From the NCBI GenBank assembly GCA_004565275.1, contig SDOX01000175.1:210222-274221 (forward strand): DNA of 64,000 nucleotides, written 5' to 3'. Under the pieces are notes generated by a model, which was given only the letters and a program-made list of their open reading frames with translations, made no database searches and was not told the origin of the DNA. This document shows, in pieces, positions 1 to 9,691 of the stretch (position 1 is its first letter; every line of letters begins with the position of its first letter). Made by a program: the position numbers and the translations under genes. The DNA comes from Nannochloropsis salina CCMP1776. Its lineage: Eukaryota; Sar; Eustigmatophyceae; Eustigmatales; Monodopsidaceae.

Positions 1-250
1 GACGATTTCCACTTGGACGAGTCTTGCTACATGCTACAGAAGATGTAGCTGAAGCAGAAGCTCCCAAAGTAGAAGTGGAAGTTGCGAATGGGAAAGAAGA
101 TGGCCCAATACATAGGCCAGCCGCAGAAGAGTGCATTTTCATACTGCCCGCTGTCATAGCGCTGATGGCATTTTCGTCTACAGCTTGACAGCTACTTATC
201 TGACTCTGGCCGTCCGTGACTTTAGAAGCTATCATACTTTGTGGGTCCAT
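1..250 (-). CDS. Partial Ser/Thr/Ala-rich protein, N-terminal end only
   Basis: An ATG at 250 on the minus strand opens a frame that stays free of stops for 83 codons to the window edge. It begins MDPQSMIASKV and becomes rich in Ser, Thr and Ala, with runs such as TSTSTLGASASATSSVA. The composition suggests a disordered N-terminus. No domain is visible because the gene continues outside the window. About 1 kb without a convincing gene lies upstream of this start, which leaves room for a promoter. The frame could be fortuitous, since 83 codons is short, but its edge position and biased composition favour a real gene start. The product is not recognised. Confidence 0.4.
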   Translation of the reverse strand, partial: MDPQSMIASKVTDGQSQISSCQAVDENAISAMTAGSMKMHSSAAGLCIGPSSFPFATSTSTLGASASATSSVACSKTRPSGNR

Positions 251-1261
251 TTTTGATCTTGTCGTGCTTCCGTTACTCTCCTCTTCTAGCAGCGCGTAAG
301 CTTAAATTACGTTTCACCTGCTGTTTTCTGGGATTCTTCAGCCAACGCAAGCGAACTCTGTGTCGATTTGCTAAGGATGTGGTGTAATGCTTCAGAAATA
401 ATTAATGCGGGGGAGCTTTGGCTGGAAGGAATCGCGGAAGAATTGGTATGGGGTGTAAGGTGCAACGGATATCGTGTGCAGCAGATTGTGGGTCCTCAGC
501 CAAAGTGAAAGAGGTCAAAAAGATAAGTCGAGTGAACAGCGATTAATGAATAGTCCACTTGAGTGGAGTACAACTACGAGTTCAAGTGAAGTAAATTGTA
601 AAGTTGCTGTGACGGACATTGATGGGTGCCCACCGGGACGTCACTATGCACGGACTAACGCACAGGCAGCACCAACGGCTCTTTGAGACGAAACCGCAAG
701 GGTAACGGCTTTTTCAAAATGGAGCCCATATCATCCGGGCCAGGGCAGGTTGAGAAAGCTACTAGGCTGTAGTAACAGTGCTATGGCGTGGATAGCTTTG
801 CAAGAAAAGGGTTCAGGAGAAAAGGTAGTAAACTGCGGGTAATTATTTTCCTACTGAGCATGACCGGCACAATTCTGGAGCTACACGTAATGGATATCTT
901 TTCTGCTTGACCCCTTTATGACCACACTTAACAATATTGGTCGGTAAATAGGTCGAGATTGTGTCGGATTATTGCTGATGCTGCCAAAGCCATTAAATTT
1001 ACATGTCTGTTTGTGTGATAAAACGAGGGGAAGGGTTGACGTGAAAAAACTCATGTCCTTCACTTATGCTTTTCTACCTCATGACTTTTGAAAAAGGCTT
1101 TCAAATATTGCCATGTAGACAAGGCAAGAACAATTATAAGGTGAAAGAGCAAATGCGTCTATATTCACGTACCCAGGTGTTCGTGAAACTCTTTCATAAG
1201 ATATGGTGCTTCTTCATCATCCATACCTTCCCATTGCACGAGCCTTTGGCCTGTTGATTGA
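251..1261. other. Intergenic region, no supported gene
   Basis: This kilobase separates a minus-strand gene start at 250 from the 3' end of the minus-strand transporter at 1262. Short open frames at 474-686 (+), 881-1063 (-) and 1066-1257 (+) have no recognisable protein character and lack splice context. It is AT-richer than the flanking exons. I see no RNA gene or repeat in it. Confidence 0.5.
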
Positions 1262-3341
1262 TTACCAATGCATTGAAAAACAAAGTTCAGATATAAATGA
1301 GTGCTCCTCTGTGAGATAAGTTATCGCAAAAAGGTATTCCATACCTGCGGTCTTGCGTTTGATGCGATATGCGATTGAAAAAAACACTACAGCTAGACCC
1401 AGATAACCTGTTTGATGTAAAGTTGCATGCGAAACAAGCATTTCAAAGGGACCACTCGACTTTGTTGAAGGTTGCGCTGAACTCTACCCAACTTGAAATT
1501 GTTGTTTTTACACCTGTATGACTTGCTCTCTTGTGCTATAAGAGTGGTTCACGTACCGAGGGGCGGTATTGGATGTCCATAGAGAAAGCAGGACGCGGCG
1601 ATCGAGAGGAGAATTCGGGTGCTCATGATAATGGCAAAAACGACTGGACCGAAGGTCTTGATAGTCAAAAAGATGAAAAGCTGGCCGATGGTTGAACAAA
1701 TAGAGAAAAGCCAGAAATGGAGATGAATGGATGGATGCTTGGAGATGAAGTGGAAGAAGGGAGTCAGCTCTCTCGTGTGTACGAGTGTGATGAAGGAAAA
1801 GACGACGGAGAAGGCATTCAGGTAGAACATCATGATCACCGGCGAGATCCTGTACGGTCAAGTGAATATAGTGAGGAAGCTTGGCCAACGGAACCCTTCC
1901 TCGCGCGTAAGGAGGAAATGGAGCACAAGGTCGGGAGACCACGCAAGGGTGGAGAGGAAAACGTACTCGTGTTTCGAGAACATGCGCGACTGCCACTGAG
2001 ATGTGAACGAGTCAAAAAACAGGAAGAGGAGCAGAAGCATGACCCCACACCATGTCCCGCTCTTGTCCTCCACCTGCCCGAAGGAGTCGACGCCCAGCTC
2101 CAGGTTCTCTGTGGCCATCTGTGGGGCCGTGAGAGGTCAGGCATGTGAGTGGGAGTCCCAGACATGGGAGTCAGACATAACACTCAAAGGCTGCCAGCAT
2201 CCGTACCATGAACAAGGTGTTGCCCAGGCCGATGGAGATGGCGGTGGCGTACTCGTAGAGCGGGTACCGCTTGTTCGTGAGCATCCGTCCCATGAGCATG
2301 ATCGGCACGAGCTTGAAGGACTTGGACAGGGTTTGCGTGGGGAAGGTCACGTAGGCAAGAGCCTCGTACTGGCACCAGGAAGAAAGCATGTTCGAGACGG
2401 AGGGAAAGGAGTACTCGTAGAGAGGTGCCGAGCTCAAAGTCAGAGATTCCCACTCGTACATCCAGACCAAGATGGAGGATAGGATCAGGGAGAAGAGCCG
2501 ATTTGTGAAAACCAGGCCATACGAGTACGTGAAGTATTCCCCGTTCCGGTATGGCATAGTCAGCATGCGCTCCTGCAGGATGCCCCACACAAGGAAGGAG
2601 CAGATGAGGCCCGCTGTGCAGAAGAGGAGCGTACGCAGGACCTCGCCCTTAGTCCGCAGTCCCGGGCTGATGGGCAGCTCTCCCTCCCCTAGGGCTGAGG
2701 CGTCAGGGTTGGGACTCATGGCCGCAAAGTTGAGGATTGAGCCGCTCTTGCCTTTGCCGATAGGGAGGGAGACCACCGGGATGGGCGCAGCGGGCGAGAA
2801 AGAGGAGGAGGACGGGGGCCTGCTGCCCGCAAATAGCTCTAGCACGTCGTGCGAAGAATAGTGGCGGGCCCTGGAGCGTGGGGAGGCATTAGGCTCGGCC
2901 TCTAGGTAGAGCTTGGAGATCATGATGGCCACGATCACGAGCGCCGTGTAGAGTAGGAAGTTCGAGGCCAGGAGGTAGAGCTCTACGCCCGCCGTCTGCT
3001 CGCGGCCGTGGGCGCTGGCCAGCGGCTGAGAGGGTATTGGCCGATGAAAGGTAATACGCGTGTAAGAATGATGGGAGGGGGTGAGTACAGCTAATGTCAA
3101 GGCGACAGAAAAAGCTCGGTTGTTCTAAAGGGTAGTACGTGACATGCTTCCATCTCCATCCCAAGCGTCGACCAATCTAAAATTAGGCATGGAACCTGGA
3201 AAATATGCCTGCTACAAAATGATGACTTACCACCTTGTGCGATAATTCGCTCGCGCCACCAAAGTGACTGCTGCTCCCCTCGGTAGTCTCTCCTGCGCAC
3301 AGTGCAGCCTCAGCCGCCATCACGAATACAGCTAGCAGCAT
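1262..3341 (-). CDS. SLC35B2/B3-like PAPS (nucleotide-sulfate) transporter, five exons
   Basis: Golgi/ER multi-pass antiporter expected to carry 3'-phosphoadenylyl sulfate to lumenal sulfotransferases. Exons on the minus strand are 3341..3231, 3025..2207, 2118..1967, 1849..1557 and 1407..1262. All have GT-AG ends and phases sum to 506 residues (human SLC35B2 has 432). The start at 3341 was chosen because it begins a signal-like MLLAVFVMAAEAALCAG; an in-frame ATG lies at 3416. Family marks in order are VWGILQERMLT, NMLSSWCQYEALAYVTFPTQ, VPIMLMGRMLT, LFFDSFTSQWQ, SICSTIGQLFIF and FAIIMSTRILLSI. The lumenal N-terminus and first membrane segment precede a Ser/Pro-rich loop of about 90 residues. 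Substrate (PAPS versus UDP-sugar) is inferred from closest resemblance. The last exon is read from its fit to the family's final helix (GYLGLAVVFFSIAYR). Confidence 0.85.
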
Positions 3342-3523
3342 AGCACTTCTTGTGCTTTTGTGGCTACCACTTCCTATTCTTTGGAACCCACGGCATGTGC
3401 TCTGGAATCTGATCATGATAAAGAGTCAAACGGGGGGCTGCGGGCTGGTAGAGTACTTCACAGCCTAGGAGAGACGTCGTGACTGAACTAAGAGTGCTTT
3501 GAATTCGCCGTCTTCGAGTAAGG

Positions 3524-3844
3524 TCAGGACGCGCCACCGCCTAATTTAATTGGACGATAGGGCGACGGAAAACGGTTTGAGCGCGTTAGAAGTTGGAGGT
3601 TTGTGAGCACGCGAATGGCCTCGATAGTCTCCTGGTTGGTCGTACGGGCATAGTCCCCAAAGCATGTGTAGAGGAGGCGGGCCTCACTTCTTCGCGTGCT
3701 CGCCGGAGAAGGGGAGCCCGCGCAAGCCTGCTTCATGTCGTCGCTAGGATTACTGCCCCAGAGCGATATACCACGCCGAGACTCTTTGTATCGAGGGTGT
3801 TTGGTTTTTATTAGATGCTCAGTGACATCTCCAAGAGCGTACAT
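3524..3844 (-). CDS. Small ORF of 106 residues, function unknown
   Basis: The frame MYALGDVTEHLIKTKHP to GGGAS ends at 3524 and looks protein-like, especially ARLLYTCFGDYARTTNQET. It could extend upstream: the frame is open to a TAG near 3910, and a possible acceptor (TCTAG) sits there, adding RGLQPEGGGWHLNVREGAR before the Met. It lies between the transporter start and the divergent gene at 4012, so little space remains for a promoter. No family is recognised. It may be a small gene, an exon of a transcript antisense to the 4012 gene, or noise. Confidence 0.25.
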   Translation of the reverse strand: MYALGDVTEHLIKTKHPRYKESRRGISLWGSNPSDDMKQACAGSPSPASTRRSEARLLYTCFGDYARTTNQETIEAIRVLTNLQLLTRSNRFPSPYRPIKLGGGAS

Positions 3845-4011
3845 TATACTTCGTGCCCCTTCTCGGACGTTCAGGTGCCATCCTCCGCCCTCCGGCTGGA
3901 GACCTCTTAGCTAGACTTGCATCCTCTCCTCCACATGTCCAAAGATACCTGCGAGTGTCGTTCTCACAGGCATCATTGATCTAATCGACATACTGTGAAC
4001 TGCACGATAGG

Positions 4012-7000
4012 ATGCTTCGCTATGGCTTAGTTCGCAAGGTAGGAGCAGCCTCGGCAGCGTGGGTACAAAGGTGCAGCGTGGGTGAGTGGGCAACGCTGCG
4101 TCGGGGCCTGCGAACAGGAAGAGCCTTTCACCGCCACTCTGCCTCGATTTACTCTTCAGGGGTGATCGAGAAAGCTCGTATTCCAAGAACCATGATTGCT
4201 CGGGGTTTCAAGTACCACGAAACGGGTTGGTGGGAAGATCACGACAGCGGGGGAGTGACGGAGGCGGAGCCGGTGGAGGGAAACCCAGAGGTGTATCGCT
4301 CCTTGTTGGCCTACGTTTCGGACGCGCGGAAGGAAGAAATTTATCGTCTTCACCAGCTAGAACCTGACATATTCGATGCCGAGGTGCTCTCCTACTTATT
4401 TAACCTGAGCCGCACACGTGTGGCAGCAATCATTCAGTTGAAGGCGGCGGAAGTCAAGAGGCGCTTGCAGGGCACCCTTTACACGGAAGAAGACGACATT
4501 TTTGACGGGGCTCCCAAATCGAGTCCTGATAAAGATACGGCGGAACGAGGAAAACCGGGTGTGGGTAAGAGCTCGGGGCCCTCGGACCCGTGCGATCTAC
4601 TCCTGCTGGACGAGGAGTCGGGCTCCGAGACGCTGGAAGACCTCTGCCGTCCCCCCGGGTGGGATCCTGAGGACAAAGAAGCTCTCTTTCTGCAAGCTGC
4701 CCTCCGACAGGTCCAGCACGTGGCGCGACTGGGCTTGACGGGAGAGGAGGCAGCGGCGGCCCTTAAACCATTCAAGGAGAAGATCGACAGCGCGTCGTTG
4801 GAAGAGCTGTTGACCAAGCTGGAGGAGCAGATGGAGAAGATCGCCAGGCGCACCGAAGAAGAGATGTACGAGACTGTTCATCCCTATGAGGAAAAGGGTC
4901 TGGACCAGGTTCCGGACCCCTTCAACGGCTTTCGTATCCTGAAACGACGGGAGCAGGCGGTGATGGAGGACCCGGACTTCCTGCAGTATCATGCTTGGAT
5001 GGGGCTGGAGCTCGAGCGCCTCGAGCTCCTCCTCGCGCACCTTCAGCTCCAATACCAGGGAGGCGGCGTGAAGGGGCGCCACCCAGCCACGCCCTACCAG
5101 CGGAAGGAATTGGAGCATGCCACTCGCCTGTACGAGGAGCGACGCCGAGAGTGCGCCGGCATGTTCGCGCGCCTGCGGTCTGTGCACGATGCCCGCCTGG
5201 GGCACGAGCTGAAGGGGAAGGCGGAGGGCAAGGAGGAGGAGCAGGATGAAACTGGAGAGAAGGAGCTCGAGAGGCTGGTCGCGGAGGAGACGAGCCTGCT
5301 CGACGATGTTCGGAAGAGACTGGCCCCAAGGATTGTGGAGATGGAGGAACTGGAGGAGGCGCGCGCCCGGGTACTGCGAGAGATTCAGAGCTTGGCTGCC
5401 ATTCGACGGCGAGGTCTTCTCGTGCGCGGACTAAAGGCCGACGATGCAAGCGAGCGCAAGGAGAAGCTGACGGAGTACATGGAGATGCTTCTGGCGGAGG
5501 CGCAGGCCGCGGTGAGGGAGGAGGAGGAGGAGAGCGCCGTGTCCGCGGAAGATGTTCAGTGGGAAGCCCTGCAGCAGCACCGACGGATCCTGCGACAGGA
5601 CTCAGTAGGCCAGGCACTTTACAAGGAATTCGGGGCAGAGGTGGCACACGCAGCACTGGAGCAAGAAGTCGTGGACGCGATCCTAGGGGCGCGCGAGGAG
5701 ATAGTCAGTGCCCGCCCCGCGTCCGAGACCCCGAGTAGCCGGCAGCAGCAGGACGCGTTGAAAGTCGTTATGGCCACGGAGAGTGAGAGCAAGGAGCGAG
5801 AGGCGGCGATGCAAAACTATGTCAGAAGCTTGTGGGGGGGTATCCGTTGGCATTCCTCCGCGTCAGATGCTCTGGAGGCGACAGCCTCTGTGAGCCTGCA
5901 GGCCTTCACGAGGTTCGTTGGAGATGTTCACGAATCGAGCGGTCTCCGCGGTCGCGTGGATCCGATGGAGGTGGCCGCAGAACTTCAAGGTGTGCTGGCG
6001 AACTTCTCGTCAGCCGTCTCCGCCTTGCTCTCGGACATGGTCAGTCTGGCGCAGGAGGGAGAGGAGGGGAACGTATCCAGGCTTGCTCACAAGGAAATAC
6101 GAGCTGTGGAGCGGGGCTACCAAGAAAACGTCGCCCGGGAGTTGGCGGCCTTAAAGGAAGCTCGAGTCGCGGCTTTAAAAGCCTCGCGGGGGGGGGGCGC
6201 GAAAGGCGGAGAGAACGAGGCGCTTAGGCGGTACCTGGTCCTGGCGGCGGTTTCGAGCAGGCTGGATGCATTCGATCGCGTCAATCAAGCCGTTCTGTCC
6301 AACCTGCTGCCTCAAGTCATGCGCGCCTTTAGGGGGAAACAGGAAACGGTAGCCGCAGCCTACACGCTACTTGTGGAGGAGATGTATGGGGGTAAAGCCA
6401 TCGGAGCGACAGGCGTATCAGAGGTCGCGGGTTTGGCCAGGCGTACGGAGGGATGGGTGGAGTCGACGCTCGTGAAAATCCTGAAAGGCAGCTGGGACGA
6501 GGTGGAGAAGGGTGAAATTATGGCTCAAGTAGATGTGGGAGCGCTGGCGAGTCGTCTACTCACTCAAGATTGCTTTTACGCCGGCATTCGCTCCTCGCCG
6601 GGTCTCAAAGTGCTCCGTGAAGAACTTCTGCACGCCGCAAGTAACGTGGACACGGCTGATGTCAAGGCTGTTGAAAGCGATTTCGGGTTGAGTGTAGACA
6701 CAGATGAAGTCCGGACAATGGTCGCTGGCGCGTTGGAGAAACCTTTGAAGCAACACATAGAGGCAAACATAGCCATGGCAGATGCCCTGCGTCGTAAAGA
6801 CGCGCCTATAAGAGACCGGGCAAGGGCAGCAAAAGCCTTACTAGACCATTTGCGGCTGGACCTGAACTATCAGGAGTATGCAGGACCAGTACGAGATCGC
6901 ATCGTCGAGGAAATTGAAGAGGATTTGCTGGACACAGTGTACGATATGAGCGACGAGCTGGGGATGGAGTTGGATCCCACCCTGGTGGATCTGAAGCCCC

Positions 7001-7392
7001 GAGAGCATTATGACATCCCCTCTCTCAAGTTTCGCGTTCTGAATGACAACGAGCCTGCCGTTTCAGACAGGGTTCGGGACGGCTTCATTCGGGAGGGGCC
7101 GGTCGCGGAAGCAAAAGGGGCGGTCAACATTCCCGTCTGGCAGCCGAAGGGGGATCTCAGAGACCTCACAGAGCCGATGGATGGTAAGGGCCAAAAGGGA
7201 GGCGTGCAGCAGCGGCGATGGAAGTTTGCCTTCAAGGATGCCTCCGTTTCATCGGCTGGGAGAGGCGCCGCAAAAGGAGGCACCGTGATCCGAGACAAGA
7301 CTGGCCGCCTTCGCGCTGCATCGCCGACGGAGGAGCAAGGGCGCAGCTGGATCAGACGAAGTCGAAAGATAGACCTGAGAAGTGACCATTGA
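4012..7392 (+). CDS. Large mitochondrial helical protein, possible mS45/Bot1-like mitoribosome-associated factor
   Basis: Single-exon gene of 1126 residues. The first about 60 residues are rich in Arg, Ser and Ala and nearly free of acids (MLRYGLVRKVGAASAAW), a mitochondrial presequence. Residues 95-155 include EEIYRLHQLEPDIFDAEVL and SRTRVAAIIQLKAAEVKRR, a helical module resembling the fungal mitochondrial regulator family (Bot1/mS45, PF12298). The last 90 residues (RRWKFAFKDAS, GGTVIRDKTGRLRAASPTEE) resemble the end of that family. Between them lie about 800 residues that are mostly charged and helical, with Glu-rich coiled-coil stretches near 255-340 and 400-545. The resemblance is from memory of motif style and is tentative. 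The mitochondrial location is better supported than the ribosomal role. The start is the first in-frame ATG after a 5' region with stops. Confidence 0.65.
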   Translation: MLRYGLVRKVGAASAAWVQRCSVGEWATLRRGLRTGRAFHRHSASIYSSGVIEKARIPRTMIARGFKYHETGWWEDHDSGGVTEAEPVEGNPEVYRSLLAYVSDARKEEIYRLHQLEPDIFDAEVLSYLFNLSRTRVAAIIQLKAAEVKRRLQGTLYTEEDDIFDGAPKSSPDKDTAERGKPGVGKSSGPSDPCDLLLLDEESGSETLEDLCRPPGWDPEDKEALFLQAALRQVQHVARLGLTGEEAAAALKPFKEKIDSASLEELLTKLEEQMEKIARRTEEEMYETVHPYEEKGLDQVPDPFNGFRILKRREQAVMEDPDFLQYHAWMGLELERLELLLAHLQLQYQGGGVKGRHPATPYQRKELEHATRLYEERRRECAGMFARLRSVHDARLGHELKGKAEGKEEEQDETGEKELERLVAEETSLLDDVRKRLAPRIVEMEELEEARARVLREIQSLAAIRRRGLLVRGLKADDASERKEKLTEYMEMLLAEAQAAVREEEEESAVSAEDVQWEALQQHRRILRQDSVGQALYKEFGAEVAHAALEQEVVDAILGAREEIVSARPASETPSSRQQQDALKVVMATESESKEREAAMQNYVRSLWGGIRWHSSASDALEATASVSLQAFTRFVGDVHESSGLRGRVDPMEVAAELQGVLANFSSAVSALLSDMVSLAQEGEEGNVSRLAHKEIRAVERGYQENVARELAALKEARVAALKASRGGGAKGGENEALRRYLVLAAVSSRLDAFDRVNQAVLSNLLPQVMRAFRGKQETVAAAYTLLVEEMYGGKAIGATGVSEVAGLARRTEGWVESTLVKILKGSWDEVEKGEIMAQVDVGALASRLLTQDCFYAGIRSSPGLKVLREELLHAASNVDTADVKAVESDFGLSVDTDEVRTMVAGALEKPLKQHIEANIAMADALRRKDAPIRDRARAAKALLDHLRLDLNYQEYAGPVRDRIVEEIEEDLLDTVYDMSDELGMELDPTLVDLKPREHYDIPSLKFRVLNDNEPAVSDRVRDGFIREGPVAEAKGAVNIPVWQPKGDLRDLTEPMDGKGQKGGVQQRRWKFAFKDASVSSAGRGAAKGGTVIRDKTGRLRAASPTEEQGRSWIRRSRKIDLRSDH

Positions 7393-7509
7393 TAATGCAG
7401 TCTGTCATTGTTGAAGCTGAATTAACATGGACCAAACGCAAGACCCAGAGCCCTCGTTCGCGTTAGTTTACAATTACTTAATTCTTAATTCACAAATTTT
7501 GCTACCACA

Positions 7510-9192
7510 CTACAAGAATGGTCGAGCATTGCTGCTGTTTACAAAGCTCGAACCGTGAGAAAACCACTCGGTCTCTCCATGATTCACTCCCCAGGCCTCG
7601 GAGCTCATCTTCTCCTGCCAATCCGTCACCTCCTCCTGTAGCTTGAGGGCACGCCGCCGCCACGCCGCAGTCTCCTCCTGTCGCTCCATGTGCCGTAGCC
7701 GCTCTCTCTCAACGTCTAGCTCAGTTTGCGCCAGCACTCTCTCCAGCCTTTCATTTTCCCGTCGTGCCACCGACAGGTCTTCCTCCAGCGAGCAGATCTT
7801 CTGCGCGCTGTCTCGAGCCGCCCTCTTCAATATCTTCACCTGCTCCATTTGAGAGTGCAGATCTTTCGACTGTCGCTCGCAACTTTTCCGGGCATCAGCG
7901 CTCTCTTGAACTCGTGATTCGACTTCACGACCCATGTCTACGTTTCTTGCTTGCAGGTTTAAGACCGTCTGGCGGAGCCTGCCTAGTTCTTCCTGCGTGT
8001 CGCTGCCCCCGTGCGAGTCCTCACGCAACCGCAGTAGCCGCTCTGAGAGGCGGTCTAAGTGGTAGTCGATGATCCTCTGCAAAGACTCCAGATTTATCGA
8101 TTCCGAAGCTGGTTGAGAAAGTTTTGGGTCGCCCGAGTGAGAATCCGGTACCGACGTAAGTCCTCCTGGCTCCGCTCTGCCTGCACCCAGGCGCCCTTTC
8201 CCTCCCTCCTCCGTGGAGCCTTCAACCTCCACCACTTCCAGCGCCTGCACTTTCCCTGCCAAGCTCATCAGAAAGGCGTCACGACAACGCAGCTCCTCCT
8301 CCAGGGCCGCGCGAGTGCCCTCTAGCTCCTGCATGCTCTCTCGGAGAGTGCGAGCGACAGACTCCAAGGCCCACACAGCCGATCGCGTTTCCTGCAACTC
8401 CCTCAGCGCAATCAATAGACGCGATTCGTTTTCCTCAGCGCCAGCCACGATCGTGTCTCGTTCCTCTTCTGCCTGTGCCACGGCTCGACGGCCATGAGCA
8501 TGCGCACTACGCATTTGTTCTAGTACTTTCACTACCTCCTCTACCACCATCCTCAGGCACTGCCAAAGCAGACGGGTGCCCTTATGTGTACTTATTCTTT
8601 GCTGACCCGGTCTGACCAAACAGGGGGCCTCATCTCTGAAGTTCTTGAGGTTGGAGGACGGCTGGGAGACAAAGAATGTCTCTAACAGAGTTTGCTGCTC
8701 GACATAAACGGCCTCGTCCCAGCTTTTCTCTTGCCCTAGCATAGTGTTGCTATCAAAATTTTGAGTGTCGCGGCGACGATTGAAATGTACTAATGCCGTC
8801 AAAAATGCTTCGCAGTGTTCTTGACACAGGCAGTATTCTTTTCTCAAATTCTTGAAATCCTTTCCTTCGGTTTTCTGCTTCTTCACATCCTCTTTCAATT
8901 TCTCCAGTTCTTTCTCCATGTACTTGATGCGATTGGCATTTTGTTCATCAAGATCATTTATTTTTGCGTCTCGCGTCAGCATCTGCTGGTTGAGATCGTC
9001 AACCTGTTCCTGTAAGCGCGCCTTTTCCTCCTCAAGAGCATGCAAGGCTCGAGACCTCAGGTCTAGAATTTCACGAAAGCCACGCAATTTTTTTAGCTTA
9101 GAGGCCAGGTCAATATTTAATGCCTCTTCCTCGTCGAGGGCTTCTGCCGAAGGGGGTGCACTGCGGGACGAATCATTTCTCGGCTGGTCCAT
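7510..9192 (-). CDS. Coiled-coil protein of 560 residues, function unknown
   Basis: One exon on the minus strand from ATG 9192 to a stop at 7510. Residues 25-115 form a heptad-rich coil (EKARLQEQVDDLNQQML, KYMEKELEKLKEDVKKQKTEG). A less helical segment follows with Cys/His residues (EYCLCQEHCEAF, about 120-130). Coils resume from about 210 to 310 and from 365 to 530. The last about 25 residues are not coiled. There is no signal peptide, membrane segment or catalytic motif. The layout is typical of cytoskeletal, ciliary/basal body or tethering proteins, but I do not recognise a specific family. It is transcribed toward the 4012 gene (convergent, about 115 bp apart) and shares a 500-bp divergent spacer with the gene at 9692. 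Confidence 0.75.
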   Translation of the reverse strand: MDQPRNDSSRSAPPSAEALDEEEALNIDLASKLKKLRGFREILDLRSRALHALEEEKARLQEQVDDLNQQMLTRDAKINDLDEQNANRIKYMEKELEKLKEDVKKQKTEGKDFKNLRKEYCLCQEHCEAFLTALVHFNRRRDTQNFDSNTMLGQEKSWDEAVYVEQQTLLETFFVSQPSSNLKNFRDEAPCLVRPGQQRISTHKGTRLLWQCLRMVVEEVVKVLEQMRSAHAHGRRAVAQAEEERDTIVAGAEENESRLLIALRELQETRSAVWALESVARTLRESMQELEGTRAALEEELRCRDAFLMSLAGKVQALEVVEVEGSTEEGGKGRLGAGRAEPGGLTSVPDSHSGDPKLSQPASESINLESLQRIIDYHLDRLSERLLRLREDSHGGSDTQEELGRLRQTVLNLQARNVDMGREVESRVQESADARKSCERQSKDLHSQMEQVKILKRAARDSAQKICSLEEDLSVARRENERLERVLAQTELDVERERLRHMERQEETAAWRRRALKLQEEVTDWQEKMSSEAWGVNHGETEWFSHGSSFVNSSNARPFL

Positions 9193-9691
9193 GAGAGGTC
9201 TGAAGACTTGCAGGAATAAGACGACTCGGAGTTGCGCAGCAGCCGCCTCACCACCAGAATCCTAGTCCCGCCAAGTATTTTACACGATCTCACTTCCGGC
9301 TCTGACTTCACCTGTGGGTAATCGGGTTTATGAAGCCGGTCACGGGTTTATGTATGTGAGCCAATGTGCGGACTCACTGCTAGCTGCCGCTTCAGGAGGG
9401 GCTCGCCGTTCCCGTTGAGAGTTTCTAGCGACGGTCTCCCAAATAGATATGAGACCAGAGACAAAAATGAATGCTGCCATCTAGGCAGCAATGGTGGTGT
9501 CCATTGCGGGGTTGAGTCTTCAATTGGCTTGTTTCCATCCTTTGCACCAACTGGGGGCCATTGGACGATATAATGTTAGGGTAGAGGCTCGCGAGCGACG
9601 TTGTCGGACCCAGGAGGTGGACTGAAGGTGACTCACTGCACTCCACCAACCCGAACAGAAAAGAAAGGGGGCGTGCACTGGTGCTCAAAAG
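9193..9691. promoter_or_regulatory. Divergent spacer between coiled-coil gene and plastid SDR gene
   Basis: This 500-bp spacer lies between two genes read away from each other, so it must hold both promoters and both 5' leaders. Open frames inside (9364-9573 +, 9425-9739 -) do not look like protein. I see no clear TATA element or other named motif. Confidence 0.4.
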
